Shown: positions 1 through 9,573 of the stretch, piece after piece
Numbering within the stretch: position 1 is the stretch's first letter
Layout: each line of letters begins with the position of its first letter
From: Pseudoalteromonas shioyasakiensis
GTDB taxonomy: Bacteria > Pseudomonadota > Gammaproteobacteria > Enterobacterales > Alteromonadaceae
Direction of reading: 5' to 3'
Assembly: GCF_019134595.1 (NCBI RefSeq)
Contig: NZ_CP077770.1
Location: forward strand, 1,508,001 to 1,572,000
Length of the DNA stretch: 64,000 nucleotides
The notes under the pieces: model-generated
Told to the model about the DNA's origin: nothing
Database searches by the model: none
Seen by the model: only the letters and a program-made list of their open reading frames with translations
Made by a program: the position numbers and the translations under genes

Positions 1-2
1 TA

Positions 3-734
3 TCAAAAGGCATTTTATTGGGGTTAGACGACGATGATGTGGCTCATTTTGCTTTAGATGTCAGCCATGTTCCAGATTCACTCATTGAGCCTATGCTCAA
101 TGGCGCTGAATTTGTTGATATTCGCAAGTTAGGCCCACAAGTTGAGCTAAAACAAGGTTCGATTGCCGCACTGGCAAGGGGTTTGTGTTTTTGGCACGCA
201 ACGCACCGTTTTTGTGGTCGTTGTGGTCATGAAAATAACATGGTTGAAGCAGGGCATTCACGTTTATGTGAGAACCAAACTTGCCAGCATCAAACTTTTC
301 CGCGAACCGATCCTGCGGTGATTATGATAGTCACAAAAACCTTTTCAGATGGGGTTGAGCGCTGCTTGCTAGGCCGTCAAGCAAGCTGGCCTGACGGTGT
401 TTTTTCAACTCTTGCTGGTTTTGTTGACCCAGGTGAAACACTAGAGCAGGCCGTTGCCCGCGAAGTTATGGAAGAAGCTGGTGTTGCGGTGAAAGATATT
501 CAATACATCGCTTCACAGCCTTGGCCATTTCCATCATCAATTATGTTTGGCTTTATGGCCACAGCAGTTTCAGAAGATATTCAAGTAGATAAAGATGAGT
601 TAGACGATGCAAGATGGTTTAGCCGTGCTGAACTTAATGAATTCGGCCAATGGCATGAGCAGGGCAGTCACCTTAAACTAACCCGACAAGATTCTATTTC
701 TCGATTTTTGGTTGAGCACTGGCGCAACCTGTAA
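3..734 (+). CDS. nudC: NADH pyrophosphatase NudC (5' end outside window)
   Basis: Nudix hydrolase that cleaves NAD(H) and NAD-capped RNA 5' ends, yielding NMN(H). The frame is open to the left edge, so the gene is cut there; a TTG at 18 is only an internal codon. The middle holds a zinc-ribbon (CGRCGH followed by a second cysteine pair), then a full Nudix box beginning GFVDPGETLEQA and ending EVMEEAGV. The SQPWPFPSS motif that marks NADH-type Nudix enzymes follows it. The C-terminal half aligns well with E. coli NudC. The stop lies 19 bases before metC, so the two may be co-transcribed. Family assignment is firm; the missing N-terminal domain cannot be judged. Confidence 0.93.
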   Translation, partial: SKGILLGLDDDDVAHFALDVSHVPDSLIEPMLNGAEFVDIRKLGPQVELKQGSIAALARGLCFWHATHRFCGRCGHENNMVEAGHSRLCENQTCQHQTFPRTDPAVIMIVTKTFSDGVERCLLGRQASWPDGVFSTLAGFVDPGETLEQAVAREVMEEAGVAVKDIQYIASQPWPFPSSIMFGFMATAVSEDIQVDKDELDDARWFSRAELNEFGQWHEQGSHLKLTRQDSISRFLVEHWRNL

Positions 735-753
735 AGCACAGCTTGGACAAATT

Positions 754-1932
754 ATGACAAAGACAAATAAAAATACCCAAATCGTCTCTGCAGGGCGTAA
801 AAAAGCATATACACAAGGGGTTGTGAACCCTGTGGTGCAACGTGCATCAACGGTAGTATTCGATTCAGTGGCTGATTTAAAAGCAGCGGCGAAGAAGCGA
901 GGTGACAAAACGTTATTTTATGGCCGTCGCGGTACGACGACACATTTTGCTCTGCAAGAAGCGATTACTGAACTTGAAGGCGGCGAAGGCTGTGCGCTGT
1001 ATCCATCAGGGGCGGCTGCAATAAGCAATGCACTACTCTCGTTTGTGAAAACGGGCGATCATATTTTAATGGTGGATACCGCTTACGAGCCAACCCGTGA
1101 TTTTTGTGACAAAATACTGGCTGGATTAGGCATTGAAACAACCTATTACCCGCCGGGAATTGGTGCAGGGATTAGTGAGCTTATTAAAGATAACACTCGC
1201 GTATTGTTTTTAGAGTCACCTGGCTCAATCACCATGGAAGTGCAAGATGTGCCAGCCATGGTTGCTAAGGCAAATGAGCGCGGTGTAATGACCATGCTAG
1301 ATAACACCTGGGGGAATGGTCTGCATTTTAGACCGCTTGAGCATGGCGTAGATATTAGTATTCAAGCTGCTACAAAATACATCGTTGGTCACTCTGATGT
1401 GATGATGGGGGTGGCGGTTGCTAATAAAAAGTATTGGCCAACCCTTCGAGAAAATTCATACCTACTTGGTCAATGTACCTCTGCAGATGATGCCTATTTA
1501 GCATTACGTGGTCTGCGTACTATGGCTGTGCGTTTAAAACAGCATGAACAAGCTGCCATCGAAGTGGCTAAATGGCTTGAGACGCACCCATTAGTTGATC
1601 ATATTCGCCATCCGGCCTTTGCAACGTGCCCGGGTCATGAGTTCTTTAAGCGAGATTTTGATGGCAGTAACGGCTTATTTTCATTTGTAATGAAGCAAGG
1701 TAATCAACAAGCGATTGATGCGTTTTTAGATAGCTTGCACCATTTTAAAATGGGCTTTTCTTGGGGTGGTTATGAGAGTTTAGTCACAGCAAACCTGAGC
1801 ATGAAAGGGCTACGCTCTGAAACAGGTTGGTCGCAAGGCCCGGTAATAAGGCTACACATTGGTCTTGAAGATGTGGCTGATTTACTAGCCGACCTTGACC
1901 AAGCGCTTGCAGTGTACGAAAGCCACCTCTAG
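754..1932 (+). CDS. metC: Cystathionine beta-lyase MetC
   Basis: PLP-dependent beta-lyase converting cystathionine to homocysteine, pyruvate and ammonia in methionine synthesis. The protein is 392 residues from the ATG at 754. The open frame reaches back to a TTG at 712 inside nudC, but the family N-terminus (MTKTNKNTQIVSAGRKKAYT) fits the ATG. Seen: the substrate-binding YGRRGT motif, the LESPGSITMEV segment, and the PLP lysine in SIQAATKYIVGHS; the C-terminus RLHIGLEDVADL matches E. coli MetC closely. Like other transsulfuration enzymes it may have side activity on cysteine. No MetJ box was identified. A terminator follows. Confidence 0.95.
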   Translation: MTKTNKNTQIVSAGRKKAYTQGVVNPVVQRASTVVFDSVADLKAAAKKRGDKTLFYGRRGTTTHFALQEAITELEGGEGCALYPSGAAAISNALLSFVKTGDHILMVDTAYEPTRDFCDKILAGLGIETTYYPPGIGAGISELIKDNTRVLFLESPGSITMEVQDVPAMVAKANERGVMTMLDNTWGNGLHFRPLEHGVDISIQAATKYIVGHSDVMMGVAVANKKYWPTLRENSYLLGQCTSADDAYLALRGLRTMAVRLKQHEQAAIEVAKWLETHPLVDHIRHPAFATCPGHEFFKRDFDGSNGLFSFVMKQGNQQAIDAFLDSLHHFKMGFSWGGYESLVTANLSMKGLRSETGWSQGPVIRLHIGLEDVADLLADLDQALAVYESHL

Positions 1933-1957
1933 GTTAAAAGTTTATACTTTGTTACAT

Positions 1958-1985
1958 AAGACCCGCTTGTCGGGTCTTTTTTTTC
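1958..1985 (+). terminator. Rho-independent terminator after metC
   Basis: AAGACCCG / CGGGTCTT stem with a short CTTGT-type loop followed by a run of T. It ends the nudC-metC transcript and separates it from the ABC transporter genes. Confidence 0.88.
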
Positions 1986-2047
1986 TGGTAATTCAAGCTG
2001 TTTCAACTTAGTGTAATTCTAATAATAAAATTCATTAAGGATTATGA

Positions 2048-2866
2048 GTGACGCAGTTACATCCTAAACGTCTTGCACAAATTGCCCAATTTGAGCTGGT
2101 ACGACTATTTCTGACCAAACGTGGTTTGTTGGCGGTTGCCGCTTTTGCCATTTGTTGGCTACTTATTTTACGCTATCCCATTGCCCAATCTGTGACCTTA
2201 ATTAGCTCACCTGATTTTGCCGACTTTGCAAGGCAAGCATTTGGCGCCATTGGCATTAGTAAATTACTTGATTGGCCTGAATCTGAACTTGCCGTTTACT
2301 GGCTGATTGCTTTATTTAGTTTCCCAAGCTTTTGTTTGTTTTTATGTAGTGACCAAACAGTGGGTGATAGGCAACGAGGTACGTTACGCTTTTTATCACT
2401 TAGAGCTACTCGTTCAGAAATTATTATTGGCCGCTTTTTAGGGCAGCTACTCATTTTAGCGGCATTGTTATTTGTTACCTTGATGGCAACGGTTGCAATG
2501 CTCGGCTATCGTGAGCCAAGTTTGCTGCTTTCTGGCTTATCACGAAGCTTTATGTTGTTATTTTATTTGCTTGTTGCGGTTATGCCATTTATTGCTTTGA
2601 TGAGCTTTTTGAATACCTTTGCCCGTTCATCGCGTCTTGCATTTGTGTTGGCTATTTTGTTCTTTGCTGGCGGTAATATTGTGATTGGCTTACTAACATG
2701 GCAATGGCCTGCATTTGAGGTTTTAAATTACATATTTCCGGGCTATCAACTTGATTTAATGGCGGGTCAGCGTGCAGGTGTCACATTGGCTCTTGGTTTA
2801 CCACTTTTACAAACGGTAGTGCTACTGGTTGCTGGTGAACGAATTTTTGCGAGGAGCTCATTATGA
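2048..2866 (+). CDS. ABC-2 type exporter permease
   Basis: Integral inner-membrane protein of 272 residues with about six hydrophobic segments, partner of the ATPase that follows. The start is GTG at 2048, with an AAGGA Shine-Dalgarno 8 bases upstream; an ATG at 2044 is in another frame and stops after seven codons. The cytoplasmic stretch SDQTVGDRQRGTLRFLSLR is typical of ABC-2 permeases. The stop overlaps the ATPase start (ATGA), so translation is coupled. Size and partner resemble NosY/NosF pairs, but no nos genes are near, so the substrate is unknown. Confidence 0.82.
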   Translation: MTQLHPKRLAQIAQFELVRLFLTKRGLLAVAAFAICWLLILRYPIAQSVTLISSPDFADFARQAFGAIGISKLLDWPESELAVYWLIALFSFPSFCLFLCSDQTVGDRQRGTLRFLSLRATRSEIIIGRFLGQLLILAALLFVTLMATVAMLGYREPSLLLSGLSRSFMLLFYLLVAVMPFIALMSFLNTFARSSRLAFVLAILFFAGGNIVIGLLTWQWPAFEVLNYIFPGYQLDLMAGQRAGVTLALGLPLLQTVVLLVAGERIFARSSL

Positions 2867-3771
2867 CCGTTTTAATTCAAGCACAAGGCTTGTCAAAAAA
2901 CTACGGGGCTAAACGAGCGCTCGATAACGTTAGCTTTGAGATAAACAAAGGGGCACCGGTAGCGCTAGTTGGTCCAAATGGTGCGGGTAAAACAACGTTA
3001 TTCAGTTTGTTATGTGGCTATATATTACCAAGCTCAGGAAAGCTATCGGTGATGGGTCATACCCCAGGCAGTGCGGCGTTATTTGGTAAGCTAACCGCGT
3101 TGCCGCAAGATGCCCAGCTTGATCCTCGTTTTAGTATTGCGCATCAACTTAACTTTTATGGTCAATTACAAGGGCTCAGTGGTGCGGTTCGTAAAAAAGA
3201 AACGGCTCGTGTTTTAGAGCTCGTTGGTTTGTCAGAAGTGGCTAAGCAGCGACCAGATGACCTTTCTCATGGTATGCGTAAGCGAGTGACGATTGCACAG
3301 GCATTAATTGGTTCACCTGAAATAGTGATGCTTGATGAAGCAACTGCAGGCCTTGATCCAATTCATGCTCGTGAGGTAAGGGAGCTGGTAAGTTCTTTAA
3401 GTAACGAAGCAACATTTATTTTAAGCTCCCATGACTTAACTGAGCTTGAGCGATTATGCTCTGGGGTTTTACACCTCGATAAAGGGGTGTTAAGTGAGCA
3501 TCAAGCCCGTTCTAGCACGCAGGATAATAAACACTTTATTACGCTGCAGTTAAATCAACAATATGATGATGTAGAAGCAAAGCTTGCTGGCCTTGCCCAA
3601 GTACATCATGTTTATATGAGCCAAGCAAAAGAATATGTGATCGAGTTTGAAAAAACCGCTGAGCCTTTTGATATCAATCTTCTACACTTTTGTTATCAAC
3701 AAGGTTGGCAGTATCGTCAACTGGTAAATGGTCACACACTCGAAAACCAAATTTTTCATAAGGAGAGCTAA
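2863..3771 (+). CDS. ABC transporter ATP-binding protein
   Basis: ATPase of 302 residues driving the upstream permease. Walker A is GPNGAGKTT and Walker B ends VMLDEATAGLD; the H-loop is SSHD. The signature reads LSHGMRKR rather than LSGGQ, a common form in ABC-2 exporters of the CcmA/NosF type. About 85 residues follow the nucleotide-binding domain and probably form a regulatory or dimerisation tail. It overlaps the permease by 4 bases and lies 2 bases before the PH-domain gene, so all three form one operon. Substrate not predictable. Confidence 0.88.
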   Translation: MTVLIQAQGLSKNYGAKRALDNVSFEINKGAPVALVGPNGAGKTTLFSLLCGYILPSSGKLSVMGHTPGSAALFGKLTALPQDAQLDPRFSIAHQLNFYGQLQGLSGAVRKKETARVLELVGLSEVAKQRPDDLSHGMRKRVTIAQALIGSPEIVMLDEATAGLDPIHAREVRELVSSLSNEATFILSSHDLTELERLCSGVLHLDKGVLSEHQARSSTQDNKHFITLQLNQQYDDVEAKLAGLAQVHHVYMSQAKEYVIEFEKTAEPFDINLLHFCYQQGWQYRQLVNGHTLENQIFHKES

Positions 3772-3773
3772 TT

Positions 3774-4148
3774 ATGGGTCTATTAAGCGGATTAATGGGT
3801 AACGCAAGTGAAGTCGATAACGATGATTTAGAAGAGCTGCTTGCTAATACCCTGATTGATGGTGAAACAGTACAAAAAGCCTATAAAGTCATTCGTGATA
3901 TGTTCATCTTTACCAATAAAAGATTAATTATTTTTGATAAACAAGGTGTTACTGGTTCTAAAGTTGAAATGCTGAGTATTGCTTACTCAAAAATAACTAA
4001 GTTTAGTAAAGAAAGTGCTGGGCATTTTGACCTTGATGCTGAACTAAAAATTTGGGTTGGTTCAGATCCAACGCCAATCAGCAAAGACTTTAAAGCAGGA
4101 GATAACATTAATGAGGTTTATAGAATTATAAGCGAGTTTGCTTTATAA
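3774..4148 (+). CDS. Bacterial PH-domain protein (bPH_3 / DUF1696-like)
   Basis: Soluble protein of 124 residues with no signal peptide or membrane segment. The pattern of a short helix, then strands (GETVQKAYKVIRDMFIFTNK, RLIIFDKQGV) and a C-terminal helix (NEVYRIISEF) is that of the small bacterial pleckstrin-homology family. These proteins form rings and are often linked to membrane stress or transport; no enzymatic residues are evident. The gene starts 2 bases after the ABC ATPase and has a good AGGAG site, so it is the third gene of that operon. A role in regulating the exporter is an inference from position only. Confidence 0.75.
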   Translation: MGLLSGLMGNASEVDNDDLEELLANTLIDGETVQKAYKVIRDMFIFTNKRLIIFDKQGVTGSKVEMLSIAYSKITKFSKESAGHFDLDAELKIWVGSDPTPISKDFKAGDNINEVYRIISEFAL

Positions 4149-4175
4149 GGTACTGACAAGCTTTATTTTTTCACT

Positions 4176-4214
4176 AAAAGTTGGCTTAGAGACGCAAGTT
4201 TCGGCCAACTTTTT
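4176..4214 (+). terminator. Terminator after PH-domain gene
   Basis: Inverted repeat AAAAGTTGGC / GCCAACTTTT with an 18-base loop and trailing T-rich run. It ends the ABC-transporter operon. The remaining 155 bases up to the next gene probably hold its promoter; no clear box is called. Confidence 0.7.
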
Positions 4215-4368
4215 CTTTACATTTGCCGACACTTTATTACAATTAATCAAGTAAAAACAAATGCTTAGTTAAGTTTCCATTCAGTTTTCTCACGTTAGCA
4301 TGTGCCCAACTTAGCCATCAGGCTAGTTTTCAACAGCAATGAAACAATGTTAATAGGGAAATCTGTTT

Positions 4369-5157
4369 ATGAAAAAGTTAGCAGTTATTATTTCGAGTAT
4401 GCTTCTGTCAACTGCCGCGACTGCTGCGGATAGTTACCAATCAATCAGCCATTTAGGATACATGGACACCGATGGCAACGACACAGTAAGTGTTGACTCA
4501 ACATATTACTTCGCGCCAAAGAAAACAATGGGTCCATACGACCAGTTTGAATACATCAACAGAACAACCAACGTATTTGGTTCGTACGCAGATGATGACT
4601 TTGGTGATGTAACTAACATCGGTGGTGAATACTTCGTACAAGATTTTGTATTTGGTGCGGGTTACAGCAACTACGATTACGGTTCAGATACTGATTTATT
4701 CAATGTGTCTGCAGGTTACTTCTTTAATCCTAACCTTCTTCTTAAAGCGACATTTATCGACGTAGAAGACGGTGATAACACTGTAATGTTCGACCTTAAG
4801 TACAATCACCAGCTTAACAGCACTGATTACTTAGGTTTCACATTCACAGCTGACGATGAGTTTGATTACCGTGCAGTAAATGCAAAATACTTCATGGATC
4901 TTCAACAAGGTAACTACCTAACAATTGAAGGTACAATCTCTGATACAGACGATAGCGGTAGCTCTTGGGAACTAGGTTCTAACTATTACTTCTCTAAAGC
5001 AACGTCAGCATTTGTAACGTTTAACAAAGAAGATGACTACAGCTTTGGTGCACAGCACTTCTTTAACAAAAACGTTGGTTTAAAAGCAGGTTATGCAAAC
5101 AACTGGGATGACTCAGACTACGATGCATACTTTGCAAACGTAAGCTTACAGTTTTAA
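4369..5157 (+). CDS. Putative outer-membrane beta-barrel protein (porin-like)
   Basis: 262 residues with a clear Sec signal peptide (MKKLAVIISSMLLSTAATAA, cut before DSYQ). The mature part alternates short polar/aromatic strands with Asp/Gly-rich turns (DDFGDVTNIGGEYFVQDFVF) and ends SLQF, a terminal phenylalanine as expected for BAM-assembled barrels. It is strongly acidic, common in marine outer-membrane proteins. It stands alone between terminators. I do not recognise a characterised family; 'putative porin' is inferred from the architecture, and the length would suit about 12 strands. Confidence 0.72.
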   Translation: MKKLAVIISSMLLSTAATAADSYQSISHLGYMDTDGNDTVSVDSTYYFAPKKTMGPYDQFEYINRTTNVFGSYADDDFGDVTNIGGEYFVQDFVFGAGYSNYDYGSDTDLFNVSAGYFFNPNLLLKATFIDVEDGDNTVMFDLKYNHQLNSTDYLGFTFTADDEFDYRAVNAKYFMDLQQGNYLTIEGTISDTDDSGSSWELGSNYYFSKATSAFVTFNKEDDYSFGAQHFFNKNVGLKAGYANNWDDSDYDAYFANVSLQF

Positions 5158-5175
5158 TCATTAATTTGATGATAT

Positions 5176-5205
5176 AAAAAAGCCCGCATTATGCGGGCTT
5201 TTTCG
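5176..5205. terminator. Bidirectional terminator between convergent genes
   Basis: AAAAAAGCCCGCAT / ATGCGGGCTTTTT stem with A and T tracts on both sides, so it can serve the beta-barrel gene (+) and the M2 peptidase gene (-). Confidence 0.9.
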
Positions 5206-5214
5206 TTTTTATCA

Positions 5215-7065
5215 TTACCAACCGCACTGGCGGCCTTCATTTTGCTCATCAAGGTATTTTTGTAACGGTGCAAAGTAATCTAAGATTGCTGTTGCATCCA
5301 TTTCTTCTTTACCAGTGATAGTAGCAAGAGCTTCTTGCCATGGGCGGCTTGAGCCCATTTCTAACATTGCATTTAGTTTTTCACCTGCCTCAGCAGAGTT
5401 GTATACAGAACAACGGTGAATCGCTTCTTCGTTACCGGCAATTTCACATAAACTTCTGTGGAAGTCGAATTGTAAAATGTGCGCTAAGAAATAACGTGTG
5501 TAAGGCGTGTTTCCTGGTACGTGATACTTGGCACCTGGATCGAAGTCTGCTTCGCTACGTGCGATAGGCGCTTGTACACCTTGGTATTTTTCACGTAATT
5601 CCCACCACGCTTTGTTGTAGTTCTCTGGTGTTACTTCACCTGAGAAAACTTTCCAGCGCCATTGGTCTACTAATAAACCAAATGGGATAAATGCTACTTT
5701 GTCTAATGCCATTTTCATTAACAGGCCGATATCTTTTGATTCATCAGGCACTTCGTCTAATAAACCAATTTCTTTTAAATAACCCGGCGTTACAGAAAGA
5801 GCAATGGTGTCACCAATCGCTTCGTGGAAACCATCGTTCGCACTTTCTTGATAATAAATAGGCTGCGTGTTGTACGCGCGTTGATAGAAGTTATGGCCTA
5901 ACTCATGGTGAATAACAGAGAATTCTTCACCTGTGCGTTGAATACACATCTTAATACGTAGGTCGTCTTTACTATCAATATTCCAAGCTGACGCATGACA
6001 CTGTACGTCACGATCTTGTGGTTTAGTGAATAGTGAGCGCTCATAGAAGGTATCTGGCAATGGCGCAAAACCCATTGAGGTGAAGAACTTCTCAGCGCCA
6101 CGTACCATTTTAAGTTCGTCGTAATCGTGTTCAGCTAATAGTTCTGTTACGTCATAACCAGGATCGGCATTTTCTGGCGCAACAACATCGTAAATGTTAC
6201 CCCACGTTTGTGCCCACATATTACCTAAAAGGTGTGCAGGGATAGGCTGGTCTTGAGGTACTTTATCTTCGCCATATTTTTCACCTAGCTTGGCACGAAC
6301 GTGACAATGTAATGAATCATAAAGCGGTTTAACTTGGCCCCAAATACGGTCGAGTTCTTTTGCAAAATCATCGGCTGGCATGTCGTATTTACTACGCCAC
6401 ATAGCACCTGTATCTGCATAACCTAGCTCTTTTGCACCTTCATTGGTGAGGGCAACTTGTTGCTCATAAAGCGGGCGCATAGGTTTTGAAACTTGACGCC
6501 AACCTTGCCATAAATCAAGCAATTCATTGTAATCACGGCTCGTTGCCATTTTGGCCGTCATCTCGCCAAGGCTTAAACAGCTACCATCTTCTTTACAGTA
6601 TTTACCTTTACCATAAATACCCCCTAGCTCAGCCACTAATTGTGAGAGCTTAGCTGTTTTTTCAGCATCTTGTGGTGCAGGTAAGGTGAGGGCTAGTTTA
6701 AGTTTATCGAGTTTACGACGCGCATCGTAATCAAGCTCTAAACTATCGAATTTTGCAGCTTCATTAGCAAGGCGAACAACGGCTTCGGTCATCTTGCGAT
6801 TTACTTCAGCAGATAGTTCAGCAGTATCATGGGTAATGAAGTTGGCATAAATCCACTCAGCACGGCTTGCCTCTAAATAAAGCGCGCTTAATTCTTTTTC
6901 AGTAGCGGCGATAAATTTATCGGCATCTTGTCCGGTTACTTGGCTTGTTTTGACTTCAGCAGTCGTTGTTTTATTGCTCGCAGCGTCATCATTACAGCCT
7001 GTAAGTGCAAGTGCGCTTGTGACCATAAGCGCGCTGATGCTGAGCTTAAATGGAGTCTTTTTCAT
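5215..7065 (-). CDS. M2-family peptidyl-dipeptidase (bacterial ACE homologue), lipoprotein
   Basis: Zinc metallopeptidase of the angiotensin-converting-enzyme family, 616 residues, which removes C-terminal dipeptides. The N-terminus is a lipoprotein signal with lipobox LTGC near residue 23, followed by a short Asp/Asn/Ser-rich linker. The zinc site HHELGHNFY (HEXXH at residues 387-391) is intact, and the third ligand lies in FHEAIGDTIALS. Length fits bacterial single-domain ACE proteins. The residue after the lipid cysteine is Asn, so outer-membrane anchoring facing the periplasm is more likely than inner-membrane retention. Probably serves peptide scavenging. It is monocistronic, divergent from fadE. 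Confidence 0.92.
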   Translation of the reverse strand: MKKTPFKLSISALMVTSALALTGCNDDAASNKTTTAEVKTSQVTGQDADKFIAATEKELSALYLEASRAEWIYANFITHDTAELSAEVNRKMTEAVVRLANEAAKFDSLELDYDARRKLDKLKLALTLPAPQDAEKTAKLSQLVAELGGIYGKGKYCKEDGSCLSLGEMTAKMATSRDYNELLDLWQGWRQVSKPMRPLYEQQVALTNEGAKELGYADTGAMWRSKYDMPADDFAKELDRIWGQVKPLYDSLHCHVRAKLGEKYGEDKVPQDQPIPAHLLGNMWAQTWGNIYDVVAPENADPGYDVTELLAEHDYDELKMVRGAEKFFTSMGFAPLPDTFYERSLFTKPQDRDVQCHASAWNIDSKDDLRIKMCIQRTGEEFSVIHHELGHNFYQRAYNTQPIYYQESANDGFHEAIGDTIALSVTPGYLKEIGLLDEVPDESKDIGLLMKMALDKVAFIPFGLLVDQWRWKVFSGEVTPENYNKAWWELREKYQGVQAPIARSEADFDPGAKYHVPGNTPYTRYFLAHILQFDFHRSLCEIAGNEEAIHRCSVYNSAEAGEKLNAMLEMGSSRPWQEALATITGKEEMDATAILDYFAPLQKYLDEQNEGRQCGW

Positions 7066-7233
7066 AACGTTCCCTAGAAGTTTATTGTTATTTATTGCCC
7101 ATGCATAATAGCAGTGTCTTAGTAAACAACAAACTGCCTAGTCGAAAACAACCTAAGTAAGAGCTGCTTACGTTGTATTTATGGCACGATCAGTCATACT
7201 TGAAGCAGTTAATTAAAATAAAAGGATTGCACA

Positions 7234-9513
7234 ATGACGACCGTAATCATTCTGTTACTGGTTGCTGTGATTGTAATTTTTGCGGTGAAAGACATTCGCC
7301 TCAATCTTGTCACACGACCTACGTTTAGTATGTTTAAAAAAGTTTTGCCGCCGTTATCGCAAACAGAACGTGAAGCTATGGAAGCAGGTGATGTTTGGTG
7401 GGATGGTGAACTATTCAGTGGTAACCCTGATTGGCAAAAACTGCATCGTTTTCCTAAACCTGAACTCAGCGAAAAAGAACGCGCATTTATGGGCGAGCAA
7501 GTCGAAACCTTGTTAGCCATGCTTGATGATTATCAAATTGTGCAAAAAGATAAAGACCTACCAAAAGAAGTGTGGGACTACCTAAAAAAAGAAGGTTTTT
7601 TTGCGTTAATCATTCCTGAAAAATTTGGTGGTCGCGAGTTTTCGGCGATTGCAAATTCAACCATCGTATCGAAAATTGCCACTAAGAGCTTAACCGCTGC
7701 GGTCACCGTTATGGTGCCCAATAGCTTAGGTCCAGGTGAATTACTGCTTCACTATGGTACTACTGAGCAACAAGAGCGTTGGTTGCCAAGCCTGGCTAAG
7801 GGTGATGATGTACCTTGCTTTGCATTAACAGGTCCTGAGGCTGGGTCTGATGCAGGCAGTATTCCTGATACAGGGGTGGTTTGTAAGGGCATGCATAACG
7901 GTGAAGAAGTGATTGGTTTAAAACTTAACTGGTCAAAACGTTATATCACCCTTGCGCCAATTGCCACAGTGCTGGGTCTTGCATTTAAAATGTACGATCC
8001 TGAGGGCTTATTAGGTGATAAAAAAGAGCTTGGCATTACATGTGCGCTTATTCCAACTGATCACGAAGGTGTACAAACAGGTGAGCGTCATTACCCGTTA
8101 AACATGGCATTTATGAATGGCACAACATACGGTAAAGATGTGTTTATTCCACTTGATTGGATCATCGGTGGCGAAAAGGGCGCTGGTCGAGGCTGGCGAA
8201 TGTTAGTTGAATGTTTAAGTGCAGGCCGCGGTATTTCGTTACCGGCACTTAGTACAGCAACTGGCCATTTGGCTTCAAGAATGACATCAGCATATGCAAC
8301 CGTACGCCAACAATTTGGTGTTTCGATCGGCCAATTTGAGGGTGTCCAAGAGGCATTGGCACGTATTGGTGGATTAACTTACACCTTAGAATCAGCAAGG
8401 CTAATGACCGCAGGGGCGATTGACTTAAAATTGAGTCCGTCTGTGGTTACCGCTATAGCTAAGTACCATATGACTGAAATGGGTCGTACAGTAATGAATG
8501 ATGCTATGGACATTCATTCTGGTAAAGGTATTCAAGTTGGTCCTAATAACTATTTAGCCCATGGTTATATGGGGATCCCGGTATCGATTACTGTTGAAGG
8601 TGCAAATATTCTTACTCGTAATTTGATGATCTTTGGCCAAGGCGCTACCCGCTGTCATCCGTTTGTTTTAAAAGAAATGGAAGCAGCAGCAATGGAAGAT
8701 CATGATGTTGCTTTAAAAGAATTTGATTCATTACTACTGCAACACATTCTTTTTGCAGGTAGCAATGCGGGTATGGCATTTGTGCACGGTTTAACACGCA
8801 GTTACTTTGCTAAAGCCCCTGTATGTGGCGCAACTACTGTTTACTACAAACAGTTAAGCCGCATGAGCCGTGGTTTAGCATTTTGTACTGATGTTGCCAT
8901 GTTAGTATTAGGCGGTGAGTTAAAACGCAAAGAGATGATTTCGGCACGTTTAGGTGATGTGCTTAGCCACTTATACCTTGCTTCATGTGTATTGAAACGC
9001 TACGAAGATGAAGGACGTCAGCAAGCTGACCTACCATTTGTGCAATATGCCGTTGAGCATTCGTTATTCTGCATTGGTCAGGCATTCGACGGCTTCTTTA
9101 AAAACTTCTCTAATCCTGTGGTTAATTTTTTACTAAAACGTATTGTGTTCCCACTAGGTAATCACTACCACCGTCCAAGTGATGAGTTAGCCCAAACAAT
9201 GTGTGAGCACATGAGCAAACCTGGGGTCTTTAGAGACAGATTAACCCACCTTTGTTATGTCGATGAAAATGCAGGGACAGGTGTAATGGAAAATGCCTTT
9301 TTAACCATGATAGATACCCATGAAGACTTTAAGCAGCTTCGTAAATGGCAAAAAGAAGGCACTATTGCCAAAAACCTTGAACTCGAGGGCGCAATTGCCG
9401 CAGCAGCAGAGAAAAACTTAATCAATGAGACGGTAGCAGAGCGTATGAATCAAGCCAATGAGCTACGGAAAAAAGCAATAGCCGTTGATAACTTTGCTCC
9501 CGGCGAGCTGTAA
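7234..9513 (+). CDS. fadE: Acyl-CoA dehydrogenase FadE
   Basis: First, FAD-dependent step of fatty-acid beta-oxidation (acyl-CoA to trans-2-enoyl-CoA). The 759-residue protein aligns along its whole length with E. coli FadE (814 residues), including PNSLGPGELLLHYGT, CFALTGPEAGSDAGSIPDTG, KRYITLAPIATVLGLAFK and ITVEGANILTR. It differs in having only one N-terminal hydrophobic segment (residues 4-18), where E. coli has a longer hydrophobic leader, which explains the shorter length. No FadR or PsrA operator was recognised in the 168-base spacer shared with the divergent peptidase gene. A terminator follows. Confidence 0.95.
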   Translation: MTTVIILLLVAVIVIFAVKDIRLNLVTRPTFSMFKKVLPPLSQTEREAMEAGDVWWDGELFSGNPDWQKLHRFPKPELSEKERAFMGEQVETLLAMLDDYQIVQKDKDLPKEVWDYLKKEGFFALIIPEKFGGREFSAIANSTIVSKIATKSLTAAVTVMVPNSLGPGELLLHYGTTEQQERWLPSLAKGDDVPCFALTGPEAGSDAGSIPDTGVVCKGMHNGEEVIGLKLNWSKRYITLAPIATVLGLAFKMYDPEGLLGDKKELGITCALIPTDHEGVQTGERHYPLNMAFMNGTTYGKDVFIPLDWIIGGEKGAGRGWRMLVECLSAGRGISLPALSTATGHLASRMTSAYATVRQQFGVSIGQFEGVQEALARIGGLTYTLESARLMTAGAIDLKLSPSVVTAIAKYHMTEMGRTVMNDAMDIHSGKGIQVGPNNYLAHGYMGIPVSITVEGANILTRNLMIFGQGATRCHPFVLKEMEAAAMEDHDVALKEFDSLLLQHILFAGSNAGMAFVHGLTRSYFAKAPVCGATTVYYKQLSRMSRGLAFCTDVAMLVLGGELKRKEMISARLGDVLSHLYLASCVLKRYEDEGRQQADLPFVQYAVEHSLFCIGQAFDGFFKNFSNPVVNFLLKRIVFPLGNHYHRPSDELAQTMCEHMSKPGVFRDRLTHLCYVDENAGTGVMENAFLTMIDTHEDFKQLRKWQKEGTIAKNLELEGAIAAAAEKNLINETVAERMNQANELRKKAIAVDNFAPGEL

Positions 9514-9536
9514 TTTCTTGTAAAGTTAAATTAAAC

Positions 9537-9563
9537 AAAGCCTTGCATTTGCAAGGCTTTTTT
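9537..9563 (+). terminator. Terminator after fadE
   Basis: AAAGCCTTGC / GCAAGGCTTT stem with ATTT loop and T run. Confidence 0.88.
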
Positions 9564-9573
9564 ATATTAGCTT

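Noticed and set aside
712..753. Extended metC start at TTG 712
   Set aside because: Overlaps nudC; family N-terminus and length fit ATG 754.
2048..3771. NosFY copper-delivery transporter
   Set aside because: Sizes and signature resemble NosY/NosF but no nosD, nosZ or nosL is nearby.
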